Source of the DNA: Lutimaribacter pacificus
Lineage (GTDB): Bacteria; Pseudomonadota; Alphaproteobacteria; Rhodobacterales; Rhodobacteraceae
Assembly: GCF_900142185.1 (NCBI RefSeq)
Contig: NZ_FQZZ01000001.1
Location: forward strand, 310,001 to 374,000
Length of the DNA: 64,000 bases
Direction: 5' to 3'
Shown here: positions 8,826-16,427 of the stretch, piece by piece
Layout of the letters: each line of letters starts with the position of its first letter
Position numbering within the stretch: the first letter of the stretch is position 1
Translations under genes and position numbers: made by a program
Notes under the pieces: generated by a model
Seen by the model: the letters and a program-made list of their open reading frames with translations, nothing else
Told to the model about the DNA's origin: nothing
Databases searched by the model: none

Positions 8826-9614
8826 ATGACCGAGGACCCCGCCGCCAGATCGCCCGGCGGCTCCGTGCGTGCGCTCGCGCGGGGCCTTGCCATCCTGCGC
8901 CACGTCAACAAGACCGGCGAAGCGCGCCCCGGCGAGATCGCCAGGGCGCTCGATATTCCCCGCCCGACCGTCTATCGCCTGCTCGAAACGCTCGAGGAGC
9001 TGGGCTATGTCGCCTTCTCGGCCACCTCGAACTACGTGCGTGTCACGCGCTTCGCCGCGGCGCTGGGCGATGGCTATGCGCTGACGACCGAGATCGCGCA
9101 GGCCGCGGGGCCGATCTTTGCCGCCTATTCGAAGCAACTCGTCTGGCCGCTCGACCTGACCGTCTATCACAACGCGGCCATGGTGATCCAGGAAACCACG
9201 CATGGCCGCTCACCCCTCTCGATCGACAGGGGCATGACCGGTTTCCGGCTGCCGATGCTGCGCACATCGGCCGGCCGTGCCTATCTTTCCTTCTGCCCGG
9301 ACGAGGAACGCAACCTGATCCTCGACCACCTGCGGCGGCTGGACCACGAGGATGACCTGCCGTTTCTGGACGACCGCTGGCTGACGCATCTTGTCGAAGA
9401 GACGCGCGCACGCGGCATCGCCATCCGCGACAGCGGCGAGTTCCGCCAGGAAACCGCCTCGATCGCGGTGCCGATCCGGGCCGACGGCAATGTGCTGGGC
9501 TGCGTGTCGCTGATCTGGATCAGAAGCGCGATGAGCACCCGCCGGGCGCTGGACGATTTCGGCGCGCCGCTGCTCGGGATCGCCGAACGCATCTCGGGCG
9601 CGCTGCCCGGTTGA
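8826..9614 (+). CDS. IclR-family transcriptional regulator
   Basis: This 262-residue protein has an N-terminal winged helix (about 14-75; VRALARGLAILRHVNKTGE then RALDIPRPTVYRLLETLE) and a C-terminal IclR effector domain (about 90-255). MhpR-like members of the family control aromatic catabolism. It lies 36 bases after the FAH gene on the same strand, so it is likely co-transcribed and controls the cassette. Whether it binds the palindrome at 2391-2409 is untested. Confidence 0.92.
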   Translation: MTEDPAARSPGGSVRALARGLAILRHVNKTGEARPGEIARALDIPRPTVYRLLETLEELGYVAFSATSNYVRVTRFAAALGDGYALTTEIAQAAGPIFAAYSKQLVWPLDLTVYHNAAMVIQETTHGRSPLSIDRGMTGFRLPMLRTSAGRAYLSFCPDEERNLILDHLRRLDHEDDLPFLDDRWLTHLVEETRARGIAIRDSGEFRQETASIAVPIRADGNVLGCVSLIWIRSAMSTRRALDDFGAPLLGIAERISGALPG

Positions 9615-9618
9615 GCGG

Positions 9619-10158
9619 TCAGACCGGGCGCGCCTCGAGCTCGCTGGCAATGGCCGCGTCCAGCGGCACGTCATAGGTCATCAGGATCGCGCCCAGAACC
9701 GAGTAGAACCCGACCGTGGCGATCAGGTCGAACACCGCCTCGCGCCCGATGGTCGCGGCCAGCTCGCGCTCAAGCGCGTCGGGCAGGCGGTGTTCGTCGA
9801 GGATCGCATCGACCGCGCGCGCCAGAAGCCCGTCCTCGCCCTCGGGCATCCTCAGCATCGCGGCGATTCTGTCGTCCGCGATGCCGAGCGCACGGGCCCG
9901 CGCGACGTGATGCGCCCATTCGTAGGACGAGCCGAGCCGGACCCCGGTCCGCAGGATCACGATCTCGGACCGTTCCGGCCCCAGCGCCGTGTCCTTGACT
10001 ATGTGCTGGCGCAAGGGAGCCCAGGCGCGCAGCAGCGCAGGGTGATGCGCCATCATGCGATAGACATTGAGCGCCCCGGCGAACCCCGTCCGCAGATCGC
10101 CGATCTCCTCGGGCCACATCTCGTCGGGGATCGGCCCCGGTGTTCCGGCATCTGTCAT
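9619..10158 (-). CDS. Carboxymuconolactone decarboxylase/AhpD-like protein
   Basis: A 179-residue all-helical protein of the CMD superfamily. The diagnostic stretch is RTGVRLGSSYEWAHHVARAR (about 71-90), with the conserved Glu and His. It lacks the CxxC pair used by AhpD peroxidase partners, so thiol chemistry like AhpD's is unlikely; a decarboxylase or lactonase-type role near the aromatic cassette is possible but unproven. GGGAG precedes the ATG complementary to 10156-10158. It converges on the IclR gene with a 4-base gap. Confidence 0.85.
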   Translation of the reverse strand: MTDAGTPGPIPDEMWPEEIGDLRTGFAGALNVYRMMAHHPALLRAWAPLRQHIVKDTALGPERSEIVILRTGVRLGSSYEWAHHVARARALGIADDRIAAMLRMPEGEDGLLARAVDAILDEHRLPDALERELAATIGREAVFDLIATVGFYSVLGAILMTYDVPLDAAIASELEARPV

Positions 10159-10352
10159 GGTCTGCTCCCTTTTGCCGCGATCTTTCCCGCAATTGCACGG
10201 GTTGCCAAGACCCTGGGCGACCGGCGTTCGCGCTGCGGACAGGCGAGAGGTCTGGGGCGTCATCAAATGCACCGGCCGCGGGCGCACCCCTCGGGGCACT
10301 TCCCGCCACACGCCATCCCGCGCGGTCCATCGCTCCAAAGCTCGAAGGAAGG

Positions 10353-10427
10353 TGGCTGGGGTGGTAGGATTCGAACCTACGGTACACGGTACCAAAAACC
10401 GCTGCCTTACCGCTTGGCTACACCCCA
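10353..10427 (-). tRNA. tRNA-Gln (anticodon TTG)
   Basis: Read on the minus strand, a full cloverleaf folds: a 7-bp acceptor stem (TGGGGTG with CACCCCA), a D arm, the anticodon stem GCGGT/ACCGT with loop TTTTGGT (anticodon TTG, reading CAA), and a T arm GTAGG-TTCGAAT-CCTAC. The discriminator is G and CCA is encoded. The first T-A pair and G73 are typical of glutamine tRNAs. Confidence 0.96.
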
Positions 10428-10494
10428 ACAGTGACGCGCTAATTACTGGCTTGCGTGCGGGGGTTCAAGACCGGATTTGCGAAAAAGTCGCGGA

Positions 10495-11847
10495 TTATTC
10501 CCGCGGGGCGTCGTGTTGCAGAAGGTCCTCCTGCGCGGTGTCCTCGCGTTCCTCCTCGACGATGCGCTCCAGTTGCTGTTCGGCATGTGCCTGCACGTCG
10601 AGCGATTCGGCCGGGTCGTTGGCGGGGGCGGCGGGCGGGGCCGGTTGCGGGCGGGCAGGGCCGGCCGGTGTCGCGGGCGTCGTGGCGGCGATGTCGCGCG
10701 TCAGCACGCGGTAGGTGGGTTCGGGCATTTCGATCCCCGCGGCTTCGAAGGCCGCGAGGATCTGGCGGATCGCCTCGCCGCGCGCCGCGGTCAGCGAGGT
10801 TTCGCGCTGGTCGATCCAGGCGGTCATGCGCAGCGTGATGTCCGAGCCGTTCAGCTGCTCGGTCCAGACCGACACCGCCGGGGCGGCCAGCACGAAGGGC
10901 AGGGCGTTCAGCGTTTCCTCGGCCAGGTGGACGGCCGCGGCAAGGTCGGTGCCATAGCCCACGCCGACATCGAACAGCATCCGCCGTTCGGGATTGCGCG
11001 TGTAGTTCACGATGCGCGACTTGAAGACGGTGGCATTGGGGATGCGGATATGGTTGCCGTCATAGCTCAGCAGGATCGTGGCGCGGCTGGTCAGGCGGAT
11101 CACCTTGCCCTCGTCGCCGCCGATCTCGATCGCGTCGTTGGGCCGAAAGGGCTGGCGCACCGACAGCATGATCGAGGCGATGAAATTCTCGACCGTGTCG
11201 CGCACGGCAAAGCCGATGGCCAGCCCGATGATCCCCGCCGCGCCGAGGATCGTCGACAGCAGCGCCGTGGCGCCCAGGATATCCAGCGCGATCACCAGCC
11301 CGCCGATGACGAATCCCAGCCGGATCACCTGCCGGTAGATATCGGCGATGAAGGCATTGGGCGCCAGCCTGTCCCACGGCCGGCGCATCCGCGCGATCAG
11401 CCAGCCGACAAGGACGACGGCCAGGAACGCCAGCGCCGCCACCGCCAGCAGCGGGGTATAGTTCACCATCTGCACCATGCGGTTGCGGAACCGCTCGAAG
11501 GCCGGGTCGAGGCGGCGGCCGACATCGGTGGTTTCGGTCACCTCGTTGCGGATGGCGACAACGCCGTCGACGCGGCCCACCAGATCGTTCAGGCGCGCGG
11601 CCTCGGTCGCCTCCAGCGTGGTGCCGCGCAGGGTGACGATGCCGGACGACACGGTGACGGTCACGTCCTCGTACCCCGCCAGTTCGGACAGGATGTTGCG
11701 GATGCGCACCGCGATGGCGGCGTCCTGTTCGGCGGTGTCGGCGACTGCGATGGTGCCGGTGGGCTGATCGCTGCCCTGGGCGGTCGCGGGATGGGCCAGC
11801 GGCAGGCACAGGAGCAGGAACAGGGCAAGGGCAAGGCGGTGCGGCAT
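10495..11847 (-). CDS. MscS-family channel with signal peptide and BON domain
   Basis: A 450-residue protein with a Sec signal peptide (1-23, ending ATA-Q), a periplasmic BON-like domain (about 40-110; SSGIVTLRGTTLEATEAA), three membrane helices (about 130-225) and the MscS beta and C-terminal domains. The pore helix is GAAGIIGLAIGFAVRDTVEN near 206-225. A proline/alanine-rich and then acidic tail (about 390-450) follows. MscS channels release solutes on osmotic downshock; the BON domain suggests contact with the envelope. It starts at the ATG complementary to 11845-11847. A second MscS-type gene lies at 55179-56516. Confidence 0.9.
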   Translation of the reverse strand: MPHRLALALFLLLCLPLAHPATAQGSDQPTGTIAVADTAEQDAAIAVRIRNILSELAGYEDVTVTVSSGIVTLRGTTLEATEAARLNDLVGRVDGVVAIRNEVTETTDVGRRLDPAFERFRNRMVQMVNYTPLLAVAALAFLAVVLVGWLIARMRRPWDRLAPNAFIADIYRQVIRLGFVIGGLVIALDILGATALLSTILGAAGIIGLAIGFAVRDTVENFIASIMLSVRQPFRPNDAIEIGGDEGKVIRLTSRATILLSYDGNHIRIPNATVFKSRIVNYTRNPERRMLFDVGVGYGTDLAAAVHLAEETLNALPFVLAAPAVSVWTEQLNGSDITLRMTAWIDQRETSLTAARGEAIRQILAAFEAAGIEMPEPTYRVLTRDIAATTPATPAGPARPQPAPPAAPANDPAESLDVQAHAEQQLERIVEEEREDTAQEDLLQHDAPRE

Positions 11848-11894
11848 GGGGCGGTATCGGGCTGGTGAAAACGACTGCCGGCAGCCTAGGCCAG

Positions 11895-11927
11895 AACCGC
11901 GCGGTTTCCTATCCGAACCGCGCGGTT
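11895..11927. repeat. Pair of 12-bp palindromes AACCGCGCGGTT, 21 bp apart (copy A)
   Basis: AACCGCGCGGTT occurs at 11895-11906 and again at 11916-11927, 21 bp start to start. The second is followed by four further Ts, so on the plus strand it could also fold as a terminator hairpin. The pair lies between the BON-MscS gene (leftward) and the hemP unit (rightward). A second pair with the same spacing is at 28543-28575. Confidence 0.7.
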
Positions 11928-11947
11928 TTTTCGGGGCTTGCAATAGA

Positions 11948-11962
11948 TGACAAAAATACTCA
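11948..11962 (+). promoter_or_regulatory. Candidate iron-responsive operator upstream of hemP
   Basis: TGA-N9-TCA at 11948-11962 matches the iron-Rhodo-box (RirA-type) pattern, and an overlapping AT-rich inverted repeat, AATACT-C-AGTATT, lies at 11955-11967. The site is about 70 bases before the small gene that leads the hemP unit. Heme-uptake genes are normally iron-repressed, which fits. TGA-N9-TCA is short and will occur by chance, so the call rests on position plus the palindrome. Confidence 0.45.
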
Positions 11963-12033
11963 GTATTGTGGCCAGCCACCCCTTCTGGCGGGGAAGCCGA
12001 TTCACGCAATGGAAACCCGACCGAGGATTTCGC

Positions 12034-12183
12034 ATGACACGGACACCACCCCGCCCGGGGCAGCCTGTGCTGCCCGCCGACCGCACCGACATCCTGACGC
12101 TTCTCGGCGTCGAGCTGATGCCGGACATGCCCACGCTCGAAGCCCTGCTCGACCGGATCGAGCGGCGGGAGGCGCGGCCATGA
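12034..12183 (+). CDS. Small unknown protein coupled to hemP (49 aa)
   Basis: A 49-residue open frame, proline- and arginine-rich at the N-terminus and then an amphipathic helix (LEALLDRIERREARP). GAGG at 12023-12026 gives a proper spacing to the ATG at 12034. A longer version from an ATG at 11947 would run through the putative iron box and is less likely. Its stop overlaps the hemP start (ATGA), so it is probably translated together with it. I recognise no family. Confidence 0.55.
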   Translation: MTRTPPRPGQPVLPADRTDILTLLGVELMPDMPTLEALLDRIERREARP

Positions 12184-12341
12184 TCCCGCGCCAGACATTC
12201 GACAAGGACGCCGCGGCAAGCCTGCCGCAGCACGACGCGCTGGCGCTGACCAATGGCGGCCACCTGGCGCTGATCCGCCTGGGCGACCAGGTCTATACGC
12301 TGCGGATCACCAAGGCGGGCAAGCTTATCCTGACCAAATAG
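12180..12341 (+). CDS. hemP: Hemin uptake protein HemP
   Basis: A 53-residue protein whose C-terminal half carries the HemP signature: a strand pair (GGHLALIRLGDQVYTLRITK) ending in AGKLILTK. HemP is a small conserved protein found with heme-uptake systems and may help switch on heme-receptor expression; its mechanism is not settled. The start codon overlaps the previous small gene's stop. No heme receptor or ABC genes are in this window, so it stands apart from the uptake machinery. Confidence 0.85.
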   Translation: MIPRQTFDKDAAASLPQHDALALTNGGHLALIRLGDQVYTLRITKAGKLILTK

Positions 12342-12350
12342 GCCCCGGCC

Positions 12351-12848
12351 TCAGTCAAGGATCTCGTCGGGGCGCACCCCCCAGAGCGCGGCCTTCTCGG
12401 CCCAGCCCTTGTAGCCCGCGACGCTGATCCGGCACCAGGCCGGCCCGCAATCCCCAAGCCGTGCGATCACGCCCAGTTCCAGTTGCGCGACCACCGGGCT
12501 TTCGGGGTCGCGGCGGGCATGGAGCGCCACCATGTCACGGTCGACGATGACCGTGCGCACACCCGACAGCAGGGAATAATGTATCCAGCCGCCCGCGCCC
12601 TCGCGGTCGCGCACGCGGCGCCAGTGGCCGTGTTCGGCGGTGATCTCGACCGGCATGTCCTTGCGGGTGAACACCCAGTCGATGCGGTGCGTCAGCGACG
12701 GGCCGCGGCGCACATTCGCCTCGCCCGCGCGGATCGAGACAAAGCGCGGAATCGGCAGGTTGGTCTCCGGTCCCCGTTCCTGCGCGGCGGCGATGCCGGG
12801 GGCCAGCAGCAGCACACACAGAAATGCCCGCGCCAGATGCGATGTCAT
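12351..12848 (-). CDS. Secreted bacterial SH3-domain protein
   Basis: A 165-residue exported protein: a signal peptide (1-22, ending IAAA-QE), then two bacterial SH3-like units (about 38-95, GEANVRRGPSLTHRIDWVF; about 105-160, ending GYKGWAEKAALWGV). Such proteins often bind cell-wall peptides. The ATG complementary to 12846-12848 is preferred, with a GGAACAGG-type site upstream; an ATG 15 bases earlier has none. It converges on hemP and diverges from the dehydrogenase gene. Confidence 0.85.
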   Translation of the reverse strand: MTSHLARAFLCVLLLAPGIAAAQERGPETNLPIPRFVSIRAGEANVRRGPSLTHRIDWVFTRKDMPVEITAEHGHWRRVRDREGAGGWIHYSLLSGVRTVIVDRDMVALHARRDPESPVVAQLELGVIARLGDCGPAWCRISVAGYKGWAEKAALWGVRPDEILD

Positions 12849-12960
12849 GGTGCCTGTTCCCATAAGCCCGATGTTTTTGCGCCCGGGTTCTTGTGCCCCG
12901 GCTGTTCATCCGCCACTCTGCCAACAAGACCGGTGAATGGAAAGCCTGCGGAGGACAGCA

Positions 12961-13947
12961 ATGCCATCTGAACGTCTGAGTGTTGTCGTCACGCGACGCC
13001 TGCCCGAGGTGGTCGAGACACGGATGACCGAACTGTTCGACGTCTCCCTGCGCGAGGACGACACGCCGATGACCCGCGAGGAGCTGGTGGCCGCCATGCA
13101 GGAGGCCGATGTGCTGGTGCCCACCATCGGCGACCAGATCGACGCCGGGATGCTGGGCCAGGCCGGCCCGCGGCTGAAGCTGATTGCGAATTACGGCGCC
13201 GGGATCGACCATGTCGACGTCGCCACCGCGCGCCAGCGCGGCATCCTGGTGTCGAACACGCCGGGCGTGCTGACCGACGATACCGCCGACATGACGATGG
13301 CGCTGATCCTGGCCGTCACGCGGCGCATCCCCGAGGGGCTGGCGCTGATGCAGTCGGGCGCGTGGCAGGGCTGGTCGCCGACCGCCCTTCTGGGCGGGCG
13401 CGTGGGCGGCAAGCGGCTGGGCATCCTGGGCATGGGCCGCATCGGGCAGGCCGTGGCGCGACGCGCGCGGGCCTTCGGGATGCAGATCCATTACCACAAC
13501 CGCCACCGGCTGCGCAGCGAGATCGAGCAGGCGCACGAGGCGACATGGTGGGAAAGCCTGGACCAGATGGTCGCGCGGATGGACGTGATTTCGATCAACT
13601 GTCCGCACACGCCCTCGACCTTTCACCTGATGAACGCGCGGCGGCTGAAGCTGATGAAGCCCGAGGCGGTGATCGTGAACACCAGCCGGGGCGAGGTGAT
13701 CGACGAGAACGCGCTGACGCGGCTGCTGCGCGCGGGCGAGATCGCGGGTGCGGGGCTGGATGTCTACGAACACGGCCACGATGTGAACCCGCGCCTGCGC
13801 GAGCTGGGCAACGTGGTGCTGCTGCCGCATATGGGCTCGGCCACGCGCGAGGGCCGGATCGAGATGGGCGAAAAGGTGCTGATCAACATCAAGACCTTCG
13901 CCGACGGCCACCGCCCGCCCGACCAGGTGCTGCCCTCGATGCTGTGA
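12961..13947 (+). CDS. NAD(P)-dependent D-2-hydroxyacid dehydrogenase (glyoxylate/hydroxypyruvate reductase type)
   Basis: A 328-residue D-isomer 2-hydroxyacid dehydrogenase. It shows the Rossmann motif LGILGMGRIGQAVARRA (about 155-171), the strand VIVNTSRGEVIDENAL with the catalytic Arg (about 235-250), the Glu further on, and the His in LLPHMGSATREGR (about 292-304). The family reduces glyoxylate or hydroxypyruvate, or oxidises D-glycerate. GGAGG at 12949-12953 fixes the start at 12961. Substrate and cofactor preference cannot be read with confidence. Confidence 0.9.
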   Translation: MPSERLSVVVTRRLPEVVETRMTELFDVSLREDDTPMTREELVAAMQEADVLVPTIGDQIDAGMLGQAGPRLKLIANYGAGIDHVDVATARQRGILVSNTPGVLTDDTADMTMALILAVTRRIPEGLALMQSGAWQGWSPTALLGGRVGGKRLGILGMGRIGQAVARRARAFGMQIHYHNRHRLRSEIEQAHEATWWESLDQMVARMDVISINCPHTPSTFHLMNARRLKLMKPEAVIVNTSRGEVIDENALTRLLRAGEIAGAGLDVYEHGHDVNPRLRELGNVVLLPHMGSATREGRIEMGEKVLINIKTFADGHRPPDQVLPSML

Positions 13948-13975
13948 CAGCAGCCCGGCCGGTCGCCCGTGGCGG

Positions 13976-14016
13976 GCGGCGGATGCCTCCGGCGGGAGTA
14001 TTTCGGGAACGATGAA
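13976..14016. repeat. Rhodobacterales-type intergenic repeat core
   Basis: The segment after the dehydrogenase gene contains the string GCCTCCGGCGGGAGTATTTC followed by a GATGAAG end. From memory this is a widespread intergenic repeat of Rhodobacterales genomes, usually found near gene ends. Only one copy is in the window, so the repeat status rests on recollection. Confidence 0.4.
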
Positions 14017-14032
14017 GCAGCGGAGAGGCGAC

Positions 14033-15808
14033 ATGCGGACGATCCTTCTGGCGGCCATCCTGGCGATCCTGGCGCCCGTCACCATGGCGCAGGACGCCGC
14101 CGACACGGTCGCGCCCGAAGGCGGCGGGGCAGGGGCGGTCGCCACCTCGGCCGCGACCGCCGCCGCGCAGGAGGCCAAGGCCGCCGGGCGCCCGGTTGCC
14201 GCATCCGACTGGATGGTGGCCGTGGCCAACCCGCTGGCGGCCGAGGCGGGCGCGCGGGTGTTGCGCGCGGGCGGCTCGGCGGCGGATGCGATGGTGGCCG
14301 TGCAGGCGGTGCTGGGGCTGGTCGAGCCGCAAAGCTCGGGCCTTGGGGGCGGTGCGTTCCTTGTCTGGTACGATGCCGCGACCGGAGCGGTGACGACGCT
14401 GGACGGGCGTGAAACCGCGCCGCTGGCGGCAACGCCCCGGCTGTTCCTTGACGACAAGGGCGAACCGCTGGGGTTTTTCGAGGCGGTCGTGGGCGGCCGT
14501 TCGGTCGGCGTGCCGGGCACGCCCGCGCTGCTGGAGGCGGCGCACCGGCGCTGGGGCCGGGCGAACTGGGCCGGGCTGTTCGGTGACGCGATCACGCTGG
14601 CCGAGGAGGGGTTTGCCGTGTCGCCACGCCTGGCCGCGTCGGTCGCGCGCGATGCCGAACGGCTGGCCAGCCCCCCGGCGACGGCGGCGTATTTCCTGCC
14701 GGACGGTGCGCCGCTGGCCGAGGGCGCGGTGCTGCGCAATCCCGAATATGCCGATATGCTGCGCCGGATCGCCGGCGACGGGGCAGGGGCGTTCTATACC
14801 GGCGAGATCGCCGCCGATATCGTGCGTGCGGTGCGCGGCGCGTCGAACCCGGGGCGGCTCTCGGCGCTGGACATGGCGATCTACGAGGTGAAGGAACGCG
14901 CGCCCGTTTGCGTGGCCTATCGCGGGGCGGATGTCTGCGGGATGGGGCCGCCAAGTTCGGGCGCGCTGACGGTTGGCCAGATCCTCGGGATGCTGGAGGG
15001 GCACGACCTGCCCGGCCCCGACAGCGCCGACGCCTGGCGGCTGATCGGCGATGCCAGCCGGCTCGCCTTTGCCGATCGCGGGCTTTACATGGCCGACAGC
15101 GATTTCGTGCCGGTGCCGGTGCGCGGGCTGGTCGATCCGGCCTACCTGGCGGAACGCGGCGCGCTGCTGGACGGTGACGATGCGCTGCCCGAGGTGGCGC
15201 CGGGGCAACCTGCCTTCGATCATGGCTGGAACTATGCGCCGGGGCGCGACATGGCGCAGCCCGCGACCTCGCATATTTCCATCGTCGATGGCTATGGCAA
15301 CGCGCTGAGCATGACGACGACCATCGAGAACGCCTTTGGCAGCCGGGTGATGGTGCGGGGTTTCCTGCTGAACAACGAGCTGACGGATTTCTCGTTCCGC
15401 TCGCATGACGGGGGCCGCCCGGTGGCCAATGCGGTGGCGCCGGGCAAGCGGCCGCGGTCCTCCATGGCGCCGACCATCGTGTTGCGCGACGGCAGGCCGG
15501 TGCTGGTGGTGGGCAGCCCCGGCGGCAGCCGGATCATCGGCTATGTCGCCAAAACGATCATCGCGCATCTGGACTGGGGGATGGACGTGCAGCAGGCGGT
15601 GGCGCTGCCGCACCTGGTGAACCGCTTTGGCACCTATGACGTGGAAGAGGGCACCGGGGCCGCCGACCTGGCCGACGCTTTGGCGGCGCTGGGATACGAG
15701 GTGGATACGCGCGAGCTGAACTCGGGCCTGCACGCGATTTCCATCGGTCCCGAGGGGCTGCGCGGCGGGGCCGACCCCCGGCGCGAGGGCGTGGCGCTGG
15801 GGCAATAG
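14033..15808 (+). CDS. ggt: Gamma-glutamyltransferase (gamma-glutamyl transpeptidase)
   Basis: A 591-residue precursor of an N-terminal-nucleophile hydrolase. It has a signal peptide (1-20, TMA-QD), an alanine-rich linker, then the family core: ANPLAAEAGARVLRAGGSAAD near 67-87 (large subunit) and GLGGGAFLVWYD. Autocleavage is expected before Thr412 in QPATSHISIVD, with GSPGGSRI near 500 as the oxyanion region. The enzyme removes gamma-glutamyl groups from glutathione and related peptides in the periplasm. GAGAGG precedes the ATG at 14033; an in-frame ATG at 14012 is less well placed. Confidence 0.93.
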   Translation: MRTILLAAILAILAPVTMAQDAADTVAPEGGGAGAVATSAATAAAQEAKAAGRPVAASDWMVAVANPLAAEAGARVLRAGGSAADAMVAVQAVLGLVEPQSSGLGGGAFLVWYDAATGAVTTLDGRETAPLAATPRLFLDDKGEPLGFFEAVVGGRSVGVPGTPALLEAAHRRWGRANWAGLFGDAITLAEEGFAVSPRLAASVARDAERLASPPATAAYFLPDGAPLAEGAVLRNPEYADMLRRIAGDGAGAFYTGEIAADIVRAVRGASNPGRLSALDMAIYEVKERAPVCVAYRGADVCGMGPPSSGALTVGQILGMLEGHDLPGPDSADAWRLIGDASRLAFADRGLYMADSDFVPVPVRGLVDPAYLAERGALLDGDDALPEVAPGQPAFDHGWNYAPGRDMAQPATSHISIVDGYGNALSMTTTIENAFGSRVMVRGFLLNNELTDFSFRSHDGGRPVANAVAPGKRPRSSMAPTIVLRDGRPVLVVGSPGGSRIIGYVAKTIIAHLDWGMDVQQAVALPHLVNRFGTYDVEEGTGAADLADALAALGYEVDTRELNSGLHAISIGPEGLRGGADPRREGVALGQ

Positions 15809-15821
15809 CGGGCGCGCGGAG

Positions 15822-16427
15822 TTATTTCTGGCCGATCTTCGGTTCGGTCCCGGCGCGCAGCCGGGCGATATTGGTGCGATGGGTCCAGAACACCAGCAGG
15901 GTCAGCACGACGCCCAGCCCGAACATCTGGCCCTGCACCAGGATCATGATCCAGATCGTCGAGGCCGCCGCCGCCGTGATGGCCGCCAGCGACGAGATGC
16001 GTGCGGAAAAGGCCACGATCAGCCATGTCAGGCAGAGCACGATACCGACGGGCCATGACAGGGCCAGCATGATCCCCAGGAAGGTCGCCACCCCCTTGCC
16101 GCCGCGAAAGCCCAGCCAGACCGGAAAGACATGGCCGACAAAGGCCATAAGCCCGGCAAGCTGCGCGGCATCCTCGCCCGCCATCGCGCGGGCCAGCAGC
16201 ACGGCGACCGCGCCCTTGGCCCCGTCCAGCAGCAGCGTCAGGGCGGCGGCGGGCCTGTTGCCGGTGCGCAGCACGTTGGTGGCGCCGATATTGCCCGACC
16301 CGATCTCGCGCAGGTTGCCCAGCCCCAGCGCGCGGGTCAGCACCACGCCGAAAGGGATCGAGCCCAGAAGGTAACCCGCCACGGCCCAGAGGATCAGCAG
16401 CGGCAGGGCGGTTTCGATGGGCGGCAT
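15822..16427 (-). CDS. plsY: Glycerol-3-phosphate acyltransferase PlsY
   Basis: A 201-residue membrane enzyme with five or six helices and the PlsY motifs: GYLLGSIPFGVVL (18-30), GSGNIGATNVLRTGNR (43-58), and VFPVWLGFRGGKGVATFLG (about 100-118). It transfers acyl groups from acyl-phosphate to glycerol-3-phosphate, the first step of phospholipid synthesis. Its start codon overlaps the last base of the dihydroorotase-like gene, so it is the last gene of the leftward pyrimidine unit. Confidence 0.95.
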   Translation of the reverse strand: MPPIETALPLLILWAVAGYLLGSIPFGVVLTRALGLGNLREIGSGNIGATNVLRTGNRPAAALTLLLDGAKGAVAVLLARAMAGEDAAQLAGLMAFVGHVFPVWLGFRGGKGVATFLGIMLALSWPVGIVLCLTWLIVAFSARISSLAAITAAAASTIWIMILVQGQMFGLGVVLTLLVFWTHRTNIARLRAGTEPKIGQK

